NCBI RefSeq assembly: GCF_014837175.1
Contig: NZ_JACYFR010000002.1
Span: forward strand, 806,001 to 870,000
Origin: Cellulomonas sp. JH27-2
GTDB taxonomy: Bacteria; Actinomycetota; Actinomycetes; Actinomycetales; Cellulomonadaceae
Direction of reading: 5' to 3'
Length of the DNA: 64,000 bases
The translations under genes were made by a program, and so were the position numbers. Shown one piece after another: positions 32,411 to 42,005 of the stretch (position 1 is its first letter; each line of letters opens with the position of its first letter). The notes beneath the pieces were generated by a model that was not told the origin of the DNA, ran no database searches, and saw only the letters and a list, made by a program, of their open reading frames with translations.

Positions 32411-33628
32411 CTACTGCCCGGCGCCATCCTCCTTCTCCAGCGACGGCGCCTGCTCCGCCGCGGAGTCCTGGGCGGGAGCGGGAGCGGGGTGGGGGCCGGA
32501 GTCCGTCCGCAGCGGCGCCGCGCCCGCACCGGGGCGCTGCCCCAGCTCGGCGCCGGCGTCGAACGGACGACCGCTGAGGTTGCCTGCGCTCGTGGCGTCC
32601 GCCGTCGCGGCGGCCGACTCGCGCTTGGCCTCGGCGAGCGCCTCGGCCGGGTCGGTGAGCGTCGTGGGCGGCAGGTCGTCGGCCAGCGGCGACGAGCCCG
32701 CGGGGCGCATCGGGAACGCGCCACCGTCGTCGCCGTCGTCGCCGCCCGCGAAGCCCTTCGCGAACGCGTTCAGGGCGCCGCTGAGCTCCGACGGCAGGAA
32801 CCACATCTTGCTCGACGGGCTGGCCGCGATCTTCGGCAGCACCTGCAGGTACTGGTACGCCAGCAGCTTGGGGTCGGCGTCGCCGCGGTGGACGGCGTCG
32901 AACACCTGCAGGATTGCCCGCGCCTCACCCTCGGCGGTGAGGATCGTCGACTGCGCCGAGCCCTCGGCCCGCAGGATCGCAGCCTGCTTCTCACCCTCGG
33001 CCGTGAGGATCTGCGACTGCTTGACGCCCTCGGCCGTCAGGATCGCCGCACGACGGTCACGCTCGGCACGCATCTGCTGCTCCATCGAGCCCTTGATGCT
33101 GTCCGGCGGGTCGATGCTCTTGAGCTCCACGCGGTTGACGCGCACGCCCCAGCGCCCGGTCGCCTCGTCGAGCACCCCGCGCAGCTGGCCGTTGATCTGG
33201 TCGCGGCTCGTCAGCGTCTGCTCGAGGTCCATGGAACCGACCACGTTGCGCAGGGTCGTGACCGTGAGCTGCTCGATGCCGGTGATGTAGTTGGCGATCT
33301 CGTAGACCGCCGACTTCGGCTCGGTGACCTGGAAGTAGATGACCGTGTCGATGCTGACGACGAGGTTGTCCGAGGTGATGACGGGCTGCGGCGGGAAGGA
33401 GACCACCTGCTCGCGCAGGTCCACCCCTGCGCGCACCCGGTCGATGAACGGGATCAGCAGGTGCAGGCCGGCGTCGAGCGTGCGCGAGTACCGACCCAGG
33501 CGCTCGACGATGATCGCGGTCGCCTGCGGCACGATCCGCACGGCGCGAACCAGCCCGATCAGGACGAACAGCAGGACAAGGCCGAGCACGATGTAGAGGG
33601 CGATCTGGCCGCCGCTGGGGTCGTCCAT
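32411..33628 (-). CDS. SPFH/band 7 (stomatin-like) membrane protein
   Basis: 405 residues; AAGGAG 5 nt before ATG 33628. One N-terminal membrane helix (ALYIVLGLVLLFVLIGLVRA), then the band 7 domain (RIVPQATAIIVERLGRYSRT to about residue 180). A helical region follows with three tandem ILTAEGxKQ-type repeats (about 195-235), then a long variable, Pro/Ala-rich acidic C-terminus. Stomatin-like proteins form oligomeric membrane scaffolds in functional microdomains. Members of the QmcA/HflK branch are usually paired with NfeD proteins, and an NfeD gene lies 54 nt upstream in the same direction. Confidence 0.92.
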   Translation of the reverse strand: MDDPSGGQIALYIVLGLVLLFVLIGLVRAVRIVPQATAIIVERLGRYSRTLDAGLHLLIPFIDRVRAGVDLREQVVSFPPQPVITSDNLVVSIDTVIYFQVTEPKSAVYEIANYITGIEQLTVTTLRNVVGSMDLEQTLTSRDQINGQLRGVLDEATGRWGVRVNRVELKSIDPPDSIKGSMEQQMRAERDRRAAILTAEGVKQSQILTAEGEKQAAILRAEGSAQSTILTAEGEARAILQVFDAVHRGDADPKLLAYQYLQVLPKIAASPSSKMWFLPSELSGALNAFAKGFAGGDDGDDGGAFPMRPAGSSPLADDLPPTTLTDPAEALAEAKRESAAATADATSAGNLSGRPFDAGAELGQRPGAGAAPLRTDSGPHPAPAPAQDSAAEQAPSLEKEDGAGQ

Positions 33629-33682
33629 GAAGCTCCTTCGTCGGTGGGTGGGGCGGACGCACGTGTGGGCGCCCGCAGGGTG

Positions 33683-34144
33683 TCAGTGGTCCTGCGGGTC
33701 TACGGACTCGGCTGCCCCGGTGGCGCGCGCGATCACCGCGGTGGCCCCGTCGATCCGGGTGACCTGCACCTGCGTGCCGGGCGTGAGCTGCTCGGCCTGG
33801 TCGGTCCGAGCGCTCCACACCTCGCCGTGCAGCTTCACGCGTCCCCCTTCGGGCGTCACGGTGGCCACGACCACCGCGGGCTTGCCGACGAGGGCCATGG
33901 TGTTGGTCTCCTCCAACGGCGTCCGCTCGCGCAGGCGTCGCAGCAGGAACGGCCGCAGCGTCGCCAGCAGCAGCACGGCGGCTACGGCGGCGACGACGAA
34001 CTGCAACCAGACGGGAGCCCCGAGGGCGCTCGCGATGGCACCCGCGATCGAACCGCCGGCGATCATGATGAGCACGAGGTCCAGCGACAGCATCTCGAGG
34101 ATGCCGAACACCAGCGCCGCACCGAGCCACCACAGCCAGTCCAT
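33683..34144 (-). CDS. NfeD-like protein
   Basis: 153 residues. The start MDWLWWLGAALVFGILEM leads into two or three membrane helices, followed by a C-terminal OB-fold domain (about 90-150, with LVGKPAVVVATVTPEGGRVKLHGEVWSA). This is the short, protease-less NfeD form that partners with SPFH proteins. GGAGG 9 nt before ATG 34144. It is followed 54 nt later by the SPFH gene, so the two are an operon for membrane-domain assembly or quality control. Confidence 0.92.
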   Translation of the reverse strand: MDWLWWLGAALVFGILEMLSLDLVLIMIAGGSIAGAIASALGAPVWLQFVVAAVAAVLLLATLRPFLLRRLRERTPLEETNTMALVGKPAVVVATVTPEGGRVKLHGEVWSARTDQAEQLTPGTQVQVTRIDGATAVIARATGAAESVDPQDH

Positions 34145-34238
34145 CGGACCAGGCCTCCTTCGGCCGCGCCCGCCCCGGTCCGGGTCAGGCTCCTCGACCG
34201 ATCCTAGATGACTTCTTTGCGAAGTTCTGAGGTTTTCC

Positions 34239-35024
34239 TCAGCCGGCCGCGCGCGCGGCCCACCGCTCGCCGTTGTGGTCGACGACGAGATCGAGCCCGA
34301 ACGCCTCCGACAGCGTGGACGCGGTCAGCACCTCGGCGACGGGGCCCGCGGCGTGCACCCGGCCGTCCTTGAGCAGCAGCAGGTGCGTGAAGCCGGGCGG
34401 GATCTCCTCGACGTGGTGGGTGACCAGGACGAGCACCGGCGACTTCGGGTCCGCGGCCAGCTCGGCCAAGGCGGCGACGAGCTCCTCGCGGCCCCCCAGG
34501 TCCAGGCCGGCAGCCGGCTCGTCGAGCAGCAGCAGCTCCGGGTCGGTCATGAGCGAGCGCGCGATCTGCACGCGCTTGCGCTCCCCCTCGGACAGGGTGC
34601 CGAAGTACCGGTCCGCCAGGTGGTCGACCCCGAAGGCCGCGAGCAGGTCCGCGGCCCGGGACTCATCGAGCTCCTCGTACGACTCCCGCCAGCGCCCGGT
34701 CACGCCGTAGGCGGCCGTGAGCACGACGTCCCGCACGGTCTCCCCCGACGGGATCCGGTCGGCGAGCGCGGCGCTCGACAGCCCGATGCGAGGGCGCAGC
34801 TCGAAGACGTCGACCTTCCCGAGCTGCTCGCCGAGCAGCTCGGCCGAGCCGCGCGTGGGGTGCATGCGCCCGGACGCGACCTGCAGCAACGTGGTCTTGC
34901 CGGCGCCGTTACGGCCCAGCACCACCCAGCGCTCACCCTCACGCACCGTCCAGGACACGTCGTCGAGGATCGTCGTCGTCCCCCGCCGGATGGTCACGTC
35001 CTTGAGGTCCAGCACGTCGGTCAT
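34239..35024 (-). CDS. Stand-alone ABC transporter ATP-binding protein
   Basis: 261 residues. Walker A GRNGAGKTT, Q-loop region ELRPRIGLSSAAL, signature TLSEGERKRVQIA, Walker B LLLLDEPAAGLD, and switch His in VTHHVEEIP. The signature reads LSEGE rather than LSGGQ, as in YlmA/ModF-like ATPases without a linked permease gene. No transmembrane partner is adjacent, and it may power a distantly encoded permease or act as a cytosolic regulator. It ends 94 nt before the NfeD gene and could be in the same transcript. Function uncertain. Confidence 0.88.
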   Translation of the reverse strand: MTDVLDLKDVTIRRGTTTILDDVSWTVREGERWVVLGRNGAGKTTLLQVASGRMHPTRGSAELLGEQLGKVDVFELRPRIGLSSAALADRIPSGETVRDVVLTAAYGVTGRWRESYEELDESRAADLLAAFGVDHLADRYFGTLSEGERKRVQIARSLMTDPELLLLDEPAAGLDLGGREELVAALAELAADPKSPVLVLVTHHVEEIPPGFTHLLLLKDGRVHAAGPVAEVLTASTLSEAFGLDLVVDHNGERWAARAAG

Positions 35025-35121
35025 GGCACGACCCTAACCGTCGGGCACGGGCCCGCGCCGCGCACGACACGTGTCCCACGTCACGCCGTCGGCAGGTCGC
35101 TCCGACGGCGTCCGGCTCACC

Positions 35122-35127
35122 TACCGT
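35122..35127 (+). promoter_or_regulatory. -10 hexamer for a leaderless transcript
   Basis: TACCGT matches TANNNT and ends 7 nt before GTG 35135. The spacing implies transcription starts at the start codon. Confidence 0.6.
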
Positions 35128-35134
35128 TGTCGTC

Positions 35135-35908
35135 GTGAACGACGCGCTCCACCTGCCCCGATCGGTGCTCCTCGCCCTGTGGCTCGCACCGGACCTGGAC
35201 GGCGCCCCGGCCCGCCCGGCCGACCTGCTGCACGCCGTCCAGGGCGACGACGAGCCACACGTCGTCACCGACGGAAGCTCCCCCGTTCCGCTCGCGCAGG
35301 CCGTCGCGGCGTGGACCGCGGCAGGGCCGACGGAGGCGACCGCGCTGGTGCTGGCGCCCGGCGACGCCGGTGGCGCGCCCGCATCGGTCAGCGCCGCGGC
35401 CATCGAGGCCGGCGAGTGCCTGCTGCTGCGGACGGGGACGCGCTCGTGGGCCGCGGTCCCCGACGTGACGGCCTTCGGCTCGGCCCTCGAGCCCGGTCAC
35501 GTGGTGACGTGGCACCTCACGGAGGTCGACGACTGGCGGCTGGCCGCCCAGGCCCGCAACGGCTCCCTGCAGGACGCGGACCGCGAGCTCCGCCAGGGGC
35601 TGATCACCGTCACGGAGGCGTTGGTCCGGCTCGACGTCGCGCGGTGGCACGACGAGGACGCGGACCTGGTCGCGGCGCTGCGCGAGGGTGCGCTGCCGCA
35701 CTGGCGCCTGCCTCCGCACCTGGACGGCCGACGAGCCCGCATCCTCGCCAGCGCCGCCCGGCTGCGGGGCATCGTTGCGCTGGCCACGCGCGACGACGGC
35801 GGGGCGGTGAGCCTGTGGCAGGCGGACCAGCGATCGGCGGCGCTGCGCGACGTGGACCGGATGTCACGGCGCGCGATGGCGGCCGCGGTGACGTTCCCGT
35901 CCCCCTGA
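35135..35908 (+). CDS. Hypothetical actinobacterial protein
   Basis: 257 residues from GTG 35135. The sequence is soluble, Ala- and Asp-rich, with a long central region containing WRLAAQARNGSLQDADRELRQGLITVTEALVRLDVARW and a C-terminal helical block (RARILASAARLRGIVALA). No domain I know is visible. Its position between an ABC ATPase and the glycogen synthase gene gives no functional clue. The leaderless start is supported by a -10 hexamer 7 nt upstream. It converges with glgA. Confidence 0.7.
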   Translation: MNDALHLPRSVLLALWLAPDLDGAPARPADLLHAVQGDDEPHVVTDGSSPVPLAQAVAAWTAAGPTEATALVLAPGDAGGAPASVSAAAIEAGECLLLRTGTRSWAAVPDVTAFGSALEPGHVVTWHLTEVDDWRLAAQARNGSLQDADRELRQGLITVTEALVRLDVARWHDEDADLVAALREGALPHWRLPPHLDGRRARILASAARLRGIVALATRDDGGAVSLWQADQRSAALRDVDRMSRRAMAAAVTFPSP

Positions 35909-35944
35909 GCGGCGCCCGGGCGCCCAGCCGGACGAACGCCCCGG

Positions 35945-37171
35945 TCAGCGCACCACGGCGCGGTAGACGTCCAGCGTCCGGGCCGCGATCGCGTCCCAGG
36001 AGAAGTGCTCCTCGACGCGGCGTCGGGCGGCGACACCCCACGCGGCCGCACGGTCGGGATCGGAGACGGCCTCGACCAGCGCGGCCCCCAGGTCGCCGAC
36101 GAACCGGTCGGGGTCGATCGGTGTGCCGGTCCCGTCCTGCACCTGGTCGATCGGCACGAGCCAGCCCGTGACGCCGTCGTCGACCACCTCCGGGATGCCG
36201 CCCGTCGCGGTCCCGACGACGGGCAGCCCCACGGCCATGGCCTCGAGGTTCACGATCCCGAGCGGCTCGTAGACCGACGGGCACGCGAACACCGTGCCGT
36301 GCGCCAGGACGGCGACGAGGTCCTGGCGCGGCAGCATCTGCTCGATCCACACCACACCCGAGCGCTTCTCACGCAGACGGTCGACGAGGCCGGTGACCTC
36401 GGCCGCGATCTGCGGGGTGTCCGGCGCGCCGGCGCAGAGCACGACCTGCACCTCCGGGGGCAGCTGCTCGGCGGCGCGCAGGAAGTAGGGCAGGCCCTTC
36501 TGCCGCGTGATCCGTCCGACGAAGACGACGGCCGGCCGGGTCGGGTCGATGCCGAGCGCCCGCACGGTCGCGTCGTCGCGGACCAGGTCCTGCTCGCTCG
36601 TCGGACGACGCCAGCCGTCCAGGTCGATGCCGTTGTGGACCACCTTGACGCGCTCGGGGTCGACGGACGGGTAGGACCTCAGGATGTCGGCCCGCATCCC
36701 ACCGCTGACGGCGATCACGGCAGCCGCGGACTCGTACGCCGTGCGCTCCACCCAGCTCGACACCGCGTAGCCGCCGCCCAGCTGCTCGGACTTCCACGGC
36801 CGCAGGGGCTCCAGGCTGTGGGCGGTGATGACGTGCGGCAGGTCGTGCAGCAGCGACGCGACGTGGCCGCCGAAGTTGGCGTACCAGGTGTGGGAGTGCA
36901 CCAGGTCGCTCGCGACGCCGTCGGAGCCCACGTGGCCGACCGCGTCGGCCATCTCCAGGTCGACGCCCAACGTCTGCAGCGCGGCGTTCGCCCCGGCCAG
37001 CTCGGCCGGCGTGGAGTAGCCGCGGACCGAGGCCTCGTCGCGCGGGCCCTCGAAGCAGTGCACGCGCACGTCGATGCTGCGCCGCAGCACCTCGGTCAGC
37101 CCCACCACGTGCACGCCCGCACCGCCGTAGACGTGCGGCGGGTACTCGCGGGTCAGCAGGTCGACGCGCAC
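35945..37171 (-). CDS. glgA: Glycogen synthase (GT4 family), actinobacterial GlgA/GlgM type
   Basis: 408 residues from GTG 37171, with GGAGG 5 nt upstream. A GT-B fold glycosyltransferase: N-terminal [20 protein letters not shown], the donor-site block [13 protein letters not shown], and the GT4 EX7E motif [23 protein letters not shown]. Actinobacterial proteins of this type transfer glucose from ADP-glucose to alpha-1,4-glucan or to glucose-1-phosphate to make maltose-1-phosphate, so it could act as GlgM rather than classical GlgA. It is divergent from glgC, which makes its ADP-glucose donor. That pairing supports the assignment. Confidence 0.93.
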   Translation of the reverse strand: MRVDLLTREYPPHVYGGAGVHVVGLTEVLRRSIDVRVHCFEGPRDEASVRGYSTPAELAGANAALQTLGVDLEMADAVGHVGSDGVASDLVHSHTWYANFGGHVASLLHDLPHVITAHSLEPLRPWKSEQLGGGYAVSSWVERTAYESAAAVIAVSGGMRADILRSYPSVDPERVKVVHNGIDLDGWRRPTSEQDLVRDDATVRALGIDPTRPAVVFVGRITRQKGLPYFLRAAEQLPPEVQVVLCAGAPDTPQIAAEVTGLVDRLREKRSGVVWIEQMLPRQDLVAVLAHGTVFACPSVYEPLGIVNLEAMAVGLPVVGTATGGIPEVVDDGVTGWLVPIDQVQDGTGTPIDPDRFVGDLGAALVEAVSDPDRAAAWGVAARRRVEEHFSWDAIAARTLDVYRAVVR

Positions 37172-37266
37172 CGGATCCTCCCTCTGCCCCGGCGCCGACG
37201 GCCGGTGACCTGCGACACGCTAGCGCGCCGACGCCCTCACGCCTCGCCACGGACGCGGTCGGGGCC

Positions 37267-37272
37267 TAGGGT
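37267..37272 (+). promoter_or_regulatory. -10 hexamer of glgC (leaderless)
   Basis: TAGGGT ends 7 nt before the glgC ATG at 37280, consistent with TANNNT promoters that give leaderless mRNA. The 108-bp divergent region is shared with glgA. Confidence 0.6.
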
Positions 37273-37279
37273 CGTCGCC

Positions 37280-38521
37280 ATGGCAGCGCCGCGCGTCCTC
37301 GCAATCGTCCTCGCAGGTGGAGAGGGCAAGCGACTCATGCCGCTGACCGCCCACCGCGCCAAGCCGGCCGTCCCGTTCGGCGGCATCTACCGCCTCGTGG
37401 ACTTCGCGTTGTCCAACGTCATCAACTCGCACTACCTGCACGTCATCGTGCTGACGCAGTACAAGTCCCACAGCCTGGACCGGCACGTGTCCAAGACGTG
37501 GCGCATGTCGCCGCTGCTGGGCAACTACGTCGCGGCCGTCCCCGCGCAGCAGCGCGTCGGCAAGCACTGGTACCTGGGCAGCGCGGACGCCATCTACCAG
37601 TGCCTCAACATCATCGAGGACGAGCGCCCGGACATCGTCGTGGTCGTCGGCGCGGACCACGTCTACCGGATGGACTTCTCCCAGATGGTGGACGCGCACA
37701 TCGCGTCGGGCGCCGAGTTCACGGTCGCCGCGATCCGCCAGCCCATCGAGGAGGCCGACCAGTTCGGCGTCATCGAGGTGGACCCGAAGGACCCCACCCG
37801 CATCGCGGCCTTCCGCGAGAAGCCGACCGACCCGGTCGGCCTGGTGGACTCCCCCGGCGAGATCCTCGCGTCGATGGGGAACTACGTGGCCAACGCGGAC
37901 GCACTGGTCGCAGCGGTGACGCGGGACGCCGAGAACGCCACCTCGCGCCACGACATGGGCGGCGACATCGCGCCGTACTTCGTCGAGCGCGGCACGGCCG
38001 GTGTGTACGACTTCCTGCGCAACGACGTCCCCGGCTCGACGCCCCGCGACCGCGACTACTGGCGCGACGTCGGGACGCTCGACGCCTACTACGAGGCCAA
38101 CACGGACCTCATCGCGATCGAGCCGGTGTTCAACCTCTACAACGACGAGTGGCCGCTGTTCACGGGCTACACGGGGCTGCCGCCGGCCAAGTTCGTGCAC
38201 GCCGGCGCAGGTCGGCTGGGCCATGCCGCGGACTCGATCGTCTCGCCCGGCGTCGTCGTCTCCGGTGCGACGGTCTCCGGCTCGGTCCTGTCCCCCGGCG
38301 TCCGGCTGCACTCGTGGGCCCAGGTCACCGACTCCGTGATCATGGACAACGTGCACGTGGAGCGGTACGCGCAGGTGCACCGCGCGATCATCGACAAGAA
38401 CGTGGTGGTCCCGGAGCGGGTCCGCATCGGGCTGGACCACGAGCACGACCGTGCTCGCGGGTTCACGGTCACCGAGTCCGGCATCACCGTCGTCCCCAAG
38501 GGCGCCGTCATCACGGACTGA
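37280..38521 (+). CDS. glgC: Glucose-1-phosphate adenylyltransferase
   Basis: 413 residues. The nucleotide-binding N-terminus reads [18 protein letters not shown], with the conserved [13 protein letters not shown] (substrate site), [10 protein letters not shown] and [10 protein letters not shown] downstream. The C-terminal left-handed beta-helix repeats are in the last 110 residues. Makes ADP-glucose from ATP and glucose-1-phosphate, the first committed step of glycogen synthesis. Divergent to glgA. The start is supported by a leaderless -10 hexamer. Confidence 0.97.
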   Translation: MAAPRVLAIVLAGGEGKRLMPLTAHRAKPAVPFGGIYRLVDFALSNVINSHYLHVIVLTQYKSHSLDRHVSKTWRMSPLLGNYVAAVPAQQRVGKHWYLGSADAIYQCLNIIEDERPDIVVVVGADHVYRMDFSQMVDAHIASGAEFTVAAIRQPIEEADQFGVIEVDPKDPTRIAAFREKPTDPVGLVDSPGEILASMGNYVANADALVAAVTRDAENATSRHDMGGDIAPYFVERGTAGVYDFLRNDVPGSTPRDRDYWRDVGTLDAYYEANTDLIAIEPVFNLYNDEWPLFTGYTGLPPAKFVHAGAGRLGHAADSIVSPGVVVSGATVSGSVLSPGVRLHSWAQVTDSVIMDNVHVERYAQVHRAIIDKNVVVPERVRIGLDHEHDRARGFTVTESGITVVPKGAVITD

Positions 38522-38546
38522 TCACCGGGGGCGTCCCGGGAGTCGC

Positions 38547-38552
38547 TACCCT
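38547..38552 (+). promoter_or_regulatory. -10 hexamer of serB (leaderless)
   Basis: TACCCT ends 7 nt before GTG 38560, giving a leaderless transcript of its own even though serB begins only 38 nt after glgC. Confidence 0.6.
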
Positions 38553-38559
38553 GCACCGC

Positions 38560-39195
38560 GTGAACCCGCGCCTGCTCGTCATGGACGTCGACTCGACCCT
38601 CATCACGAGCGAGGTGATCGAGCTGTTGGCCGCGCGCGCGGGATCGCAGGAGCTCGTCGCCGCGATCACCGAACGGGCCATGCGCGGCGAGCTCGATTTC
38701 GCGGCGTCGCTGCACGAGCGCGTGGCGACCTTGGCCGGCCTTCCGGTGGGCGTCTTCGACGAGGTGCGTGCGCAGGTCGAGCTGACGCCCGGAGCCGCCG
38801 AGCTGGTGGCGCAGGTGCAGTCACGCGGCTGGTCGGTCGGCCTCGTCTCCGGCGGGTTCATCGAGGTCGTCGCGCCGCTGGCACAGCCGCTGGGGATCGA
38901 GCTCGTGCGCGCCAACGCCCTCGAGGTGGCCGACGGCCTGCTCACCGGCCGCGTCACCGGCCCCGTGGTCGACCGGGCCGCGAAGGCGGTGGCGCTGCGC
39001 GACTACGCGGCTGCCGTCGGTGCCGACCTCGCCGACACCGTCGCGATCGGCGACGGCGCCAACGACCTCGACATGCTCGCGGCCGCCGGCTTCGGTATCG
39101 CGTTCAACGCCAAGCCCGTGGTCGTCGAGCAGGCCGACGCCGCCGTCACCGACCGCCTCGACGCCGTCCTGACCCTCCCGCCGTTCCAGCGCTGA
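38560..39195 (+). CDS. serB: Phosphoserine phosphatase
   Basis: 211 residues, HAD superfamily. Motif I is DVDST (nucleophile Asp9, acid/base Asp11). The GLVSGGF block (motif II Ser) and the late motifs AAKAVALRDYA (Lys) and GDGANDLDML (acidic pair) are all in place. Hydrolyses phosphoserine in the last step of serine synthesis. There is no ACT domain, so it is the short catalytic form. No other serine gene is adjacent. It converges with the SixA-type phosphatase gene, separated by 22 nt. Confidence 0.95.
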   Translation: MNPRLLVMDVDSTLITSEVIELLAARAGSQELVAAITERAMRGELDFAASLHERVATLAGLPVGVFDEVRAQVELTPGAAELVAQVQSRGWSVGLVSGGFIEVVAPLAQPLGIELVRANALEVADGLLTGRVTGPVVDRAAKAVALRDYAAAVGADLADTVAIGDGANDLDMLAAAGFGIAFNAKPVVVEQADAAVTDRLDAVLTLPPFQR

Positions 39196-39217
39196 CGCAC
39201 TGGTCTGTTCTGACGCG

Positions 39218-39754
39218 CTACGACGACGGCGTGTGCAGCGCGACGAGGGTCGCGGCCGAGGCCTGCCACTGCGAGAACGGCGCGTCCGCCTCGAGCACCG
39301 ACCAGCTCGCGGTCGGCACGCCCACCTGCACGCGCAGGTAGGCGGCTTCGTCGGACCCCGGACCGGCGAGCAGCTCCGCGGCGAAGGACATGGTCGGCTC
39401 GTGCCCGACGACGAGCAGCGTGCGGACCTCGTCGTCGACCTGACGCACGAGCTCCAGCAGCGACCGGCCGTCCGCCGAGTACACCTCGTCGCGCAGCTCG
39501 ACCCGGGGCTGCGCGTCGAGGCCGACGCTGCCCAGCTCCCACGTCTGCCGGGTGCGCAGGCTCGACGAGCACAGCACCAGGTCGGGTGCCACACCGGCGG
39601 CGGTCATCGCGGCACCCAGCCGGGACGCCTGCTTCCGGCCGGGCAGCGCGAGGGCACGTTCGTGGTCCTCGACCCGCTCGGGGTGCTCGGCCTTGGCGTG
39701 CCGGAGCAGCACCAGACGTCGCAGCTCGCCGGCGGGTCCAGCAGGTTTCGTCAC
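39218..39754 (-). CDS. SixA-type histidine phosphatase family protein
   Basis: 178 residues from GTG 39754. The histidine phosphatase superfamily motif LLRHAKAE (nucleophile His19) is near the N-terminus, the second catalytic His is in VVGHEPTMS at about residue 116, and the Arg pair is in SLRTRQTWEL. SixA in enterobacteria removes phosphate from His residues of phosphotransferase proteins. The target here is unknown. The next gene on the same strand is fabI, but the two are 15 nt apart with no overlap, and a functional link is not evident. Confidence 0.85.
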   Translation of the reverse strand: MTKPAGPAGELRRLVLLRHAKAEHPERVEDHERALALPGRKQASRLGAAMTAAGVAPDLVLCSSSLRTRQTWELGSVGLDAQPRVELRDEVYSADGRSLLELVRQVDDEVRTLLVVGHEPTMSFAAELLAGPGSDEAAYLRVQVGVPTASWSVLEADAPFSQWQASAATLVALHTPSS

Positions 39755-39769
39755 CCGCTCAGCGTCCCA

Positions 39770-40540
39770 TCACAGACCCATGGCGTGCACGCCACCGTCG
39801 ACGTGGATGATCTCCGCGGTGGTCGCGGGGAACCAGTCGGACAGCAGCGCGGCGACGGCACGGGCCGTGGGCTCGGGGTCGGTGACGTCCCAGCCGAGCG
39901 GCGCACGGTCGGGCCAGCCGCCCTCCATCGACTCGAAGCCGGGGATCGACTTCGCGGCCGTGGTGCGGATCGGGCCGGCGGAGACGAGGTTGACGCGGAC
40001 GCCCGAGGCGCCCAGGTCACGGGCCAGGTAGCGCGACGTCGACTCGAACGCCGCCTTGGCGACACCCATCCAGTCGTAGACCGGCCACGCGAAGGACGCG
40101 TCGAACGTCAGGCCGACGATCGACGAACCGCGGGTCAGCAGCGGCTGCGCGGCCACGGCCAACGACTTCAGCGAGAACGCCGAGACCTCGAGCGCCGTGG
40201 CGACGTCCGCCCACTCGCCGGCCAGGAAGTTGCCGCCCATGACGGACTGGGGTGCGAAACCGATGGAGTGCACGACGCCGTCGAGCTGGTCGAGCCCGGC
40301 CTCGCGGACGCGGTCGGCCAGCGCGGCCAGGTCCTCGGCGTCGGTGACGTCGAGCTGGACCACCTCCGCGGGGGCCGGCAGGCGACGCGCGATGGCCTGG
40401 GTGAGCCGGAACTGGCGGCCGAACGAGGTCAGCACCACCTGGGCGCCCTCCTGCTGGGCCAGGCGCGCGACGTGGAACGCGATCGAGCCGTCCGTGAGGA
40501 CGCCGGTGACGAGCAGCTTCTTGCCTTCGAGCAGACCCAT
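39770..40540 (-). CDS. fabI: Enoyl-ACP reductase (NADH), InhA/FabI type
   Basis: 256 residues; GGAG about 7 nt before ATG 40540. FabI-type fold with LEGKKLLVTGVLTDGSIAF at the N-terminus, the HSIGFAPQS active-site strand, and the catalytic Tyr155-x6-Lys162 (YDWMGVAK). Reduces trans-2-enoyl-ACP in fatty-acid elongation; in mycobacteria the homologue is InhA, the isoniazid target. It follows fabG 49 nt away on the same strand, the same arrangement as mycobacterial mabA-inhA. Confidence 0.96.
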   Translation of the reverse strand: MGLLEGKKLLVTGVLTDGSIAFHVARLAQQEGAQVVLTSFGRQFRLTQAIARRLPAPAEVVQLDVTDAEDLAALADRVREAGLDQLDGVVHSIGFAPQSVMGGNFLAGEWADVATALEVSAFSLKSLAVAAQPLLTRGSSIVGLTFDASFAWPVYDWMGVAKAAFESTSRYLARDLGASGVRVNLVSAGPIRTTAAKSIPGFESMEGGWPDRAPLGWDVTDPEPTARAVAALLSDWFPATTAEIIHVDGGVHAMGL

Positions 40541-40589
40541 GTCGGTCTCCGTTCTGTGTGGTGCGAGTGCGGGGAGAGTCAGTGGCCAG

Positions 40590-41420
<831 letters not shown>

Positions 41421-41421
41421 T

Positions 41422-41427
41422 TAGGAT
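41422..41427 (+). promoter_or_regulatory. -10 hexamer of the DUF3099-SURF1 operon
   Basis: TAGGAT ends 6 nt before GTG 41434. The in-frame TTG at 41431 lies closer to the hexamer, so GTG 41434 is the preferred start and the transcript leaderless. Confidence 0.6.
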
Positions 41428-41433
41428 CTGTTG

Positions 41434-41775
41434 GTGAGCACGCGCAAGCAGGACGAGCCGGAGATCCCTCGGATCACCTCCGCGCCCGAACCCTTGGGCC
41501 AGGACGTCGCCCGGCGGCAGAAGCGGTACCTCATCCAGATGGGCATCCGCGTCCTGTGCTTCGCGATCGCCGTCATCACCTGGCACCACATCCCGATGTG
41601 GGTGTCGCTGTTCTTCATCGTCGGCGCCGTCGTCCTGCCGTACGTCGCGGTGATCTTCGCCAACGCGGGCCGCGAGCGCCGCGACGAGGAGACCACGTTC
41701 ATCGACCCGCGCGAGATCGGCCCGGGCGACCACGAGACGCACCACCTGGGCGGGCCGAGCGGCGGCGCGCGATGA
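41434..41775 (+). CDS. DUF3099 domain protein
   Basis: 113 residues with two membrane helices (IRVLCFAIAVITWHHIPMWVSLFFIVGAVVLPYVAVI region), flanked by basic and acidic soluble ends. This matches the DUF3099 family, small actinobacterial membrane proteins. The C-terminal region has HHLGGPSGG. It is the first gene of a three-gene cluster with a zinc-ribbon protein and a SURF1 protein, so a role in cytochrome c oxidase biogenesis is possible by context only. Confidence 0.8.
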   Translation: MSTRKQDEPEIPRITSAPEPLGQDVARRQKRYLIQMGIRVLCFAIAVITWHHIPMWVSLFFIVGAVVLPYVAVIFANAGRERRDEETTFIDPREIGPGDHETHHLGGPSGGAR

Positions 41776-42005
41776 GCCTGTTCGCACCCGACCCCGTCGA
41801 CGAGCTCATCTGCTCCGCGAAGGGCTGCCGCGCCGAGGCGACGTGGGGCCTGCTGTGGAACAACCCCAAGCTGCACACGGGTGAGCGCCGCAAGGTCTGG
41901 CTCGCGTGCGACGAGCACCGCACGTCGCTGTCGCAGTTCCTGGAGGTGCGCGGCTTCCTGCGCGACGTGGTGCCCGCCGACACGCTCGAGGGTGCCGCGC
42001 CGTGA
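41772..42005 (+). CDS. Small zinc-ribbon-like protein
   Basis: 77 residues; ATG overlaps the preceding stop (ATGA). It has two Cys/His pairs, C-x4-C in ICSAKGC and C-x2-H in ACDEH, that could bind one zinc ion. Between them is TWGLLWNNPKLHTGERRKVW. The C-terminus overlaps the SURF1 start. Small proteins of this kind are common between DUF3099 and SURF1 genes in actinobacteria. Function unknown, perhaps metal delivery (inference). Confidence 0.7.
   Translation: MSLFAPDPVDELICSAKGCRAEATWGLLWNNPKLHTGERRKVWLACDEHRTSLSQFLEVRGFLRDVVPADTLEGAAP

Noticed and set aside
34239..35024. ABC ATPase as part of the SPFH/NfeD complex
   Set aside because: Shared direction and 94-nt spacing are compatible with co-transcription, but nothing functional links them.
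41772..42005. Alternative reading of the small zinc-ribbon gene as a shadow of SURF1
   Set aside because: It overlaps SURF1 by only 4 nt, has its own ATGA-coupled start and Cys/His pairs, so it was kept as a gene.
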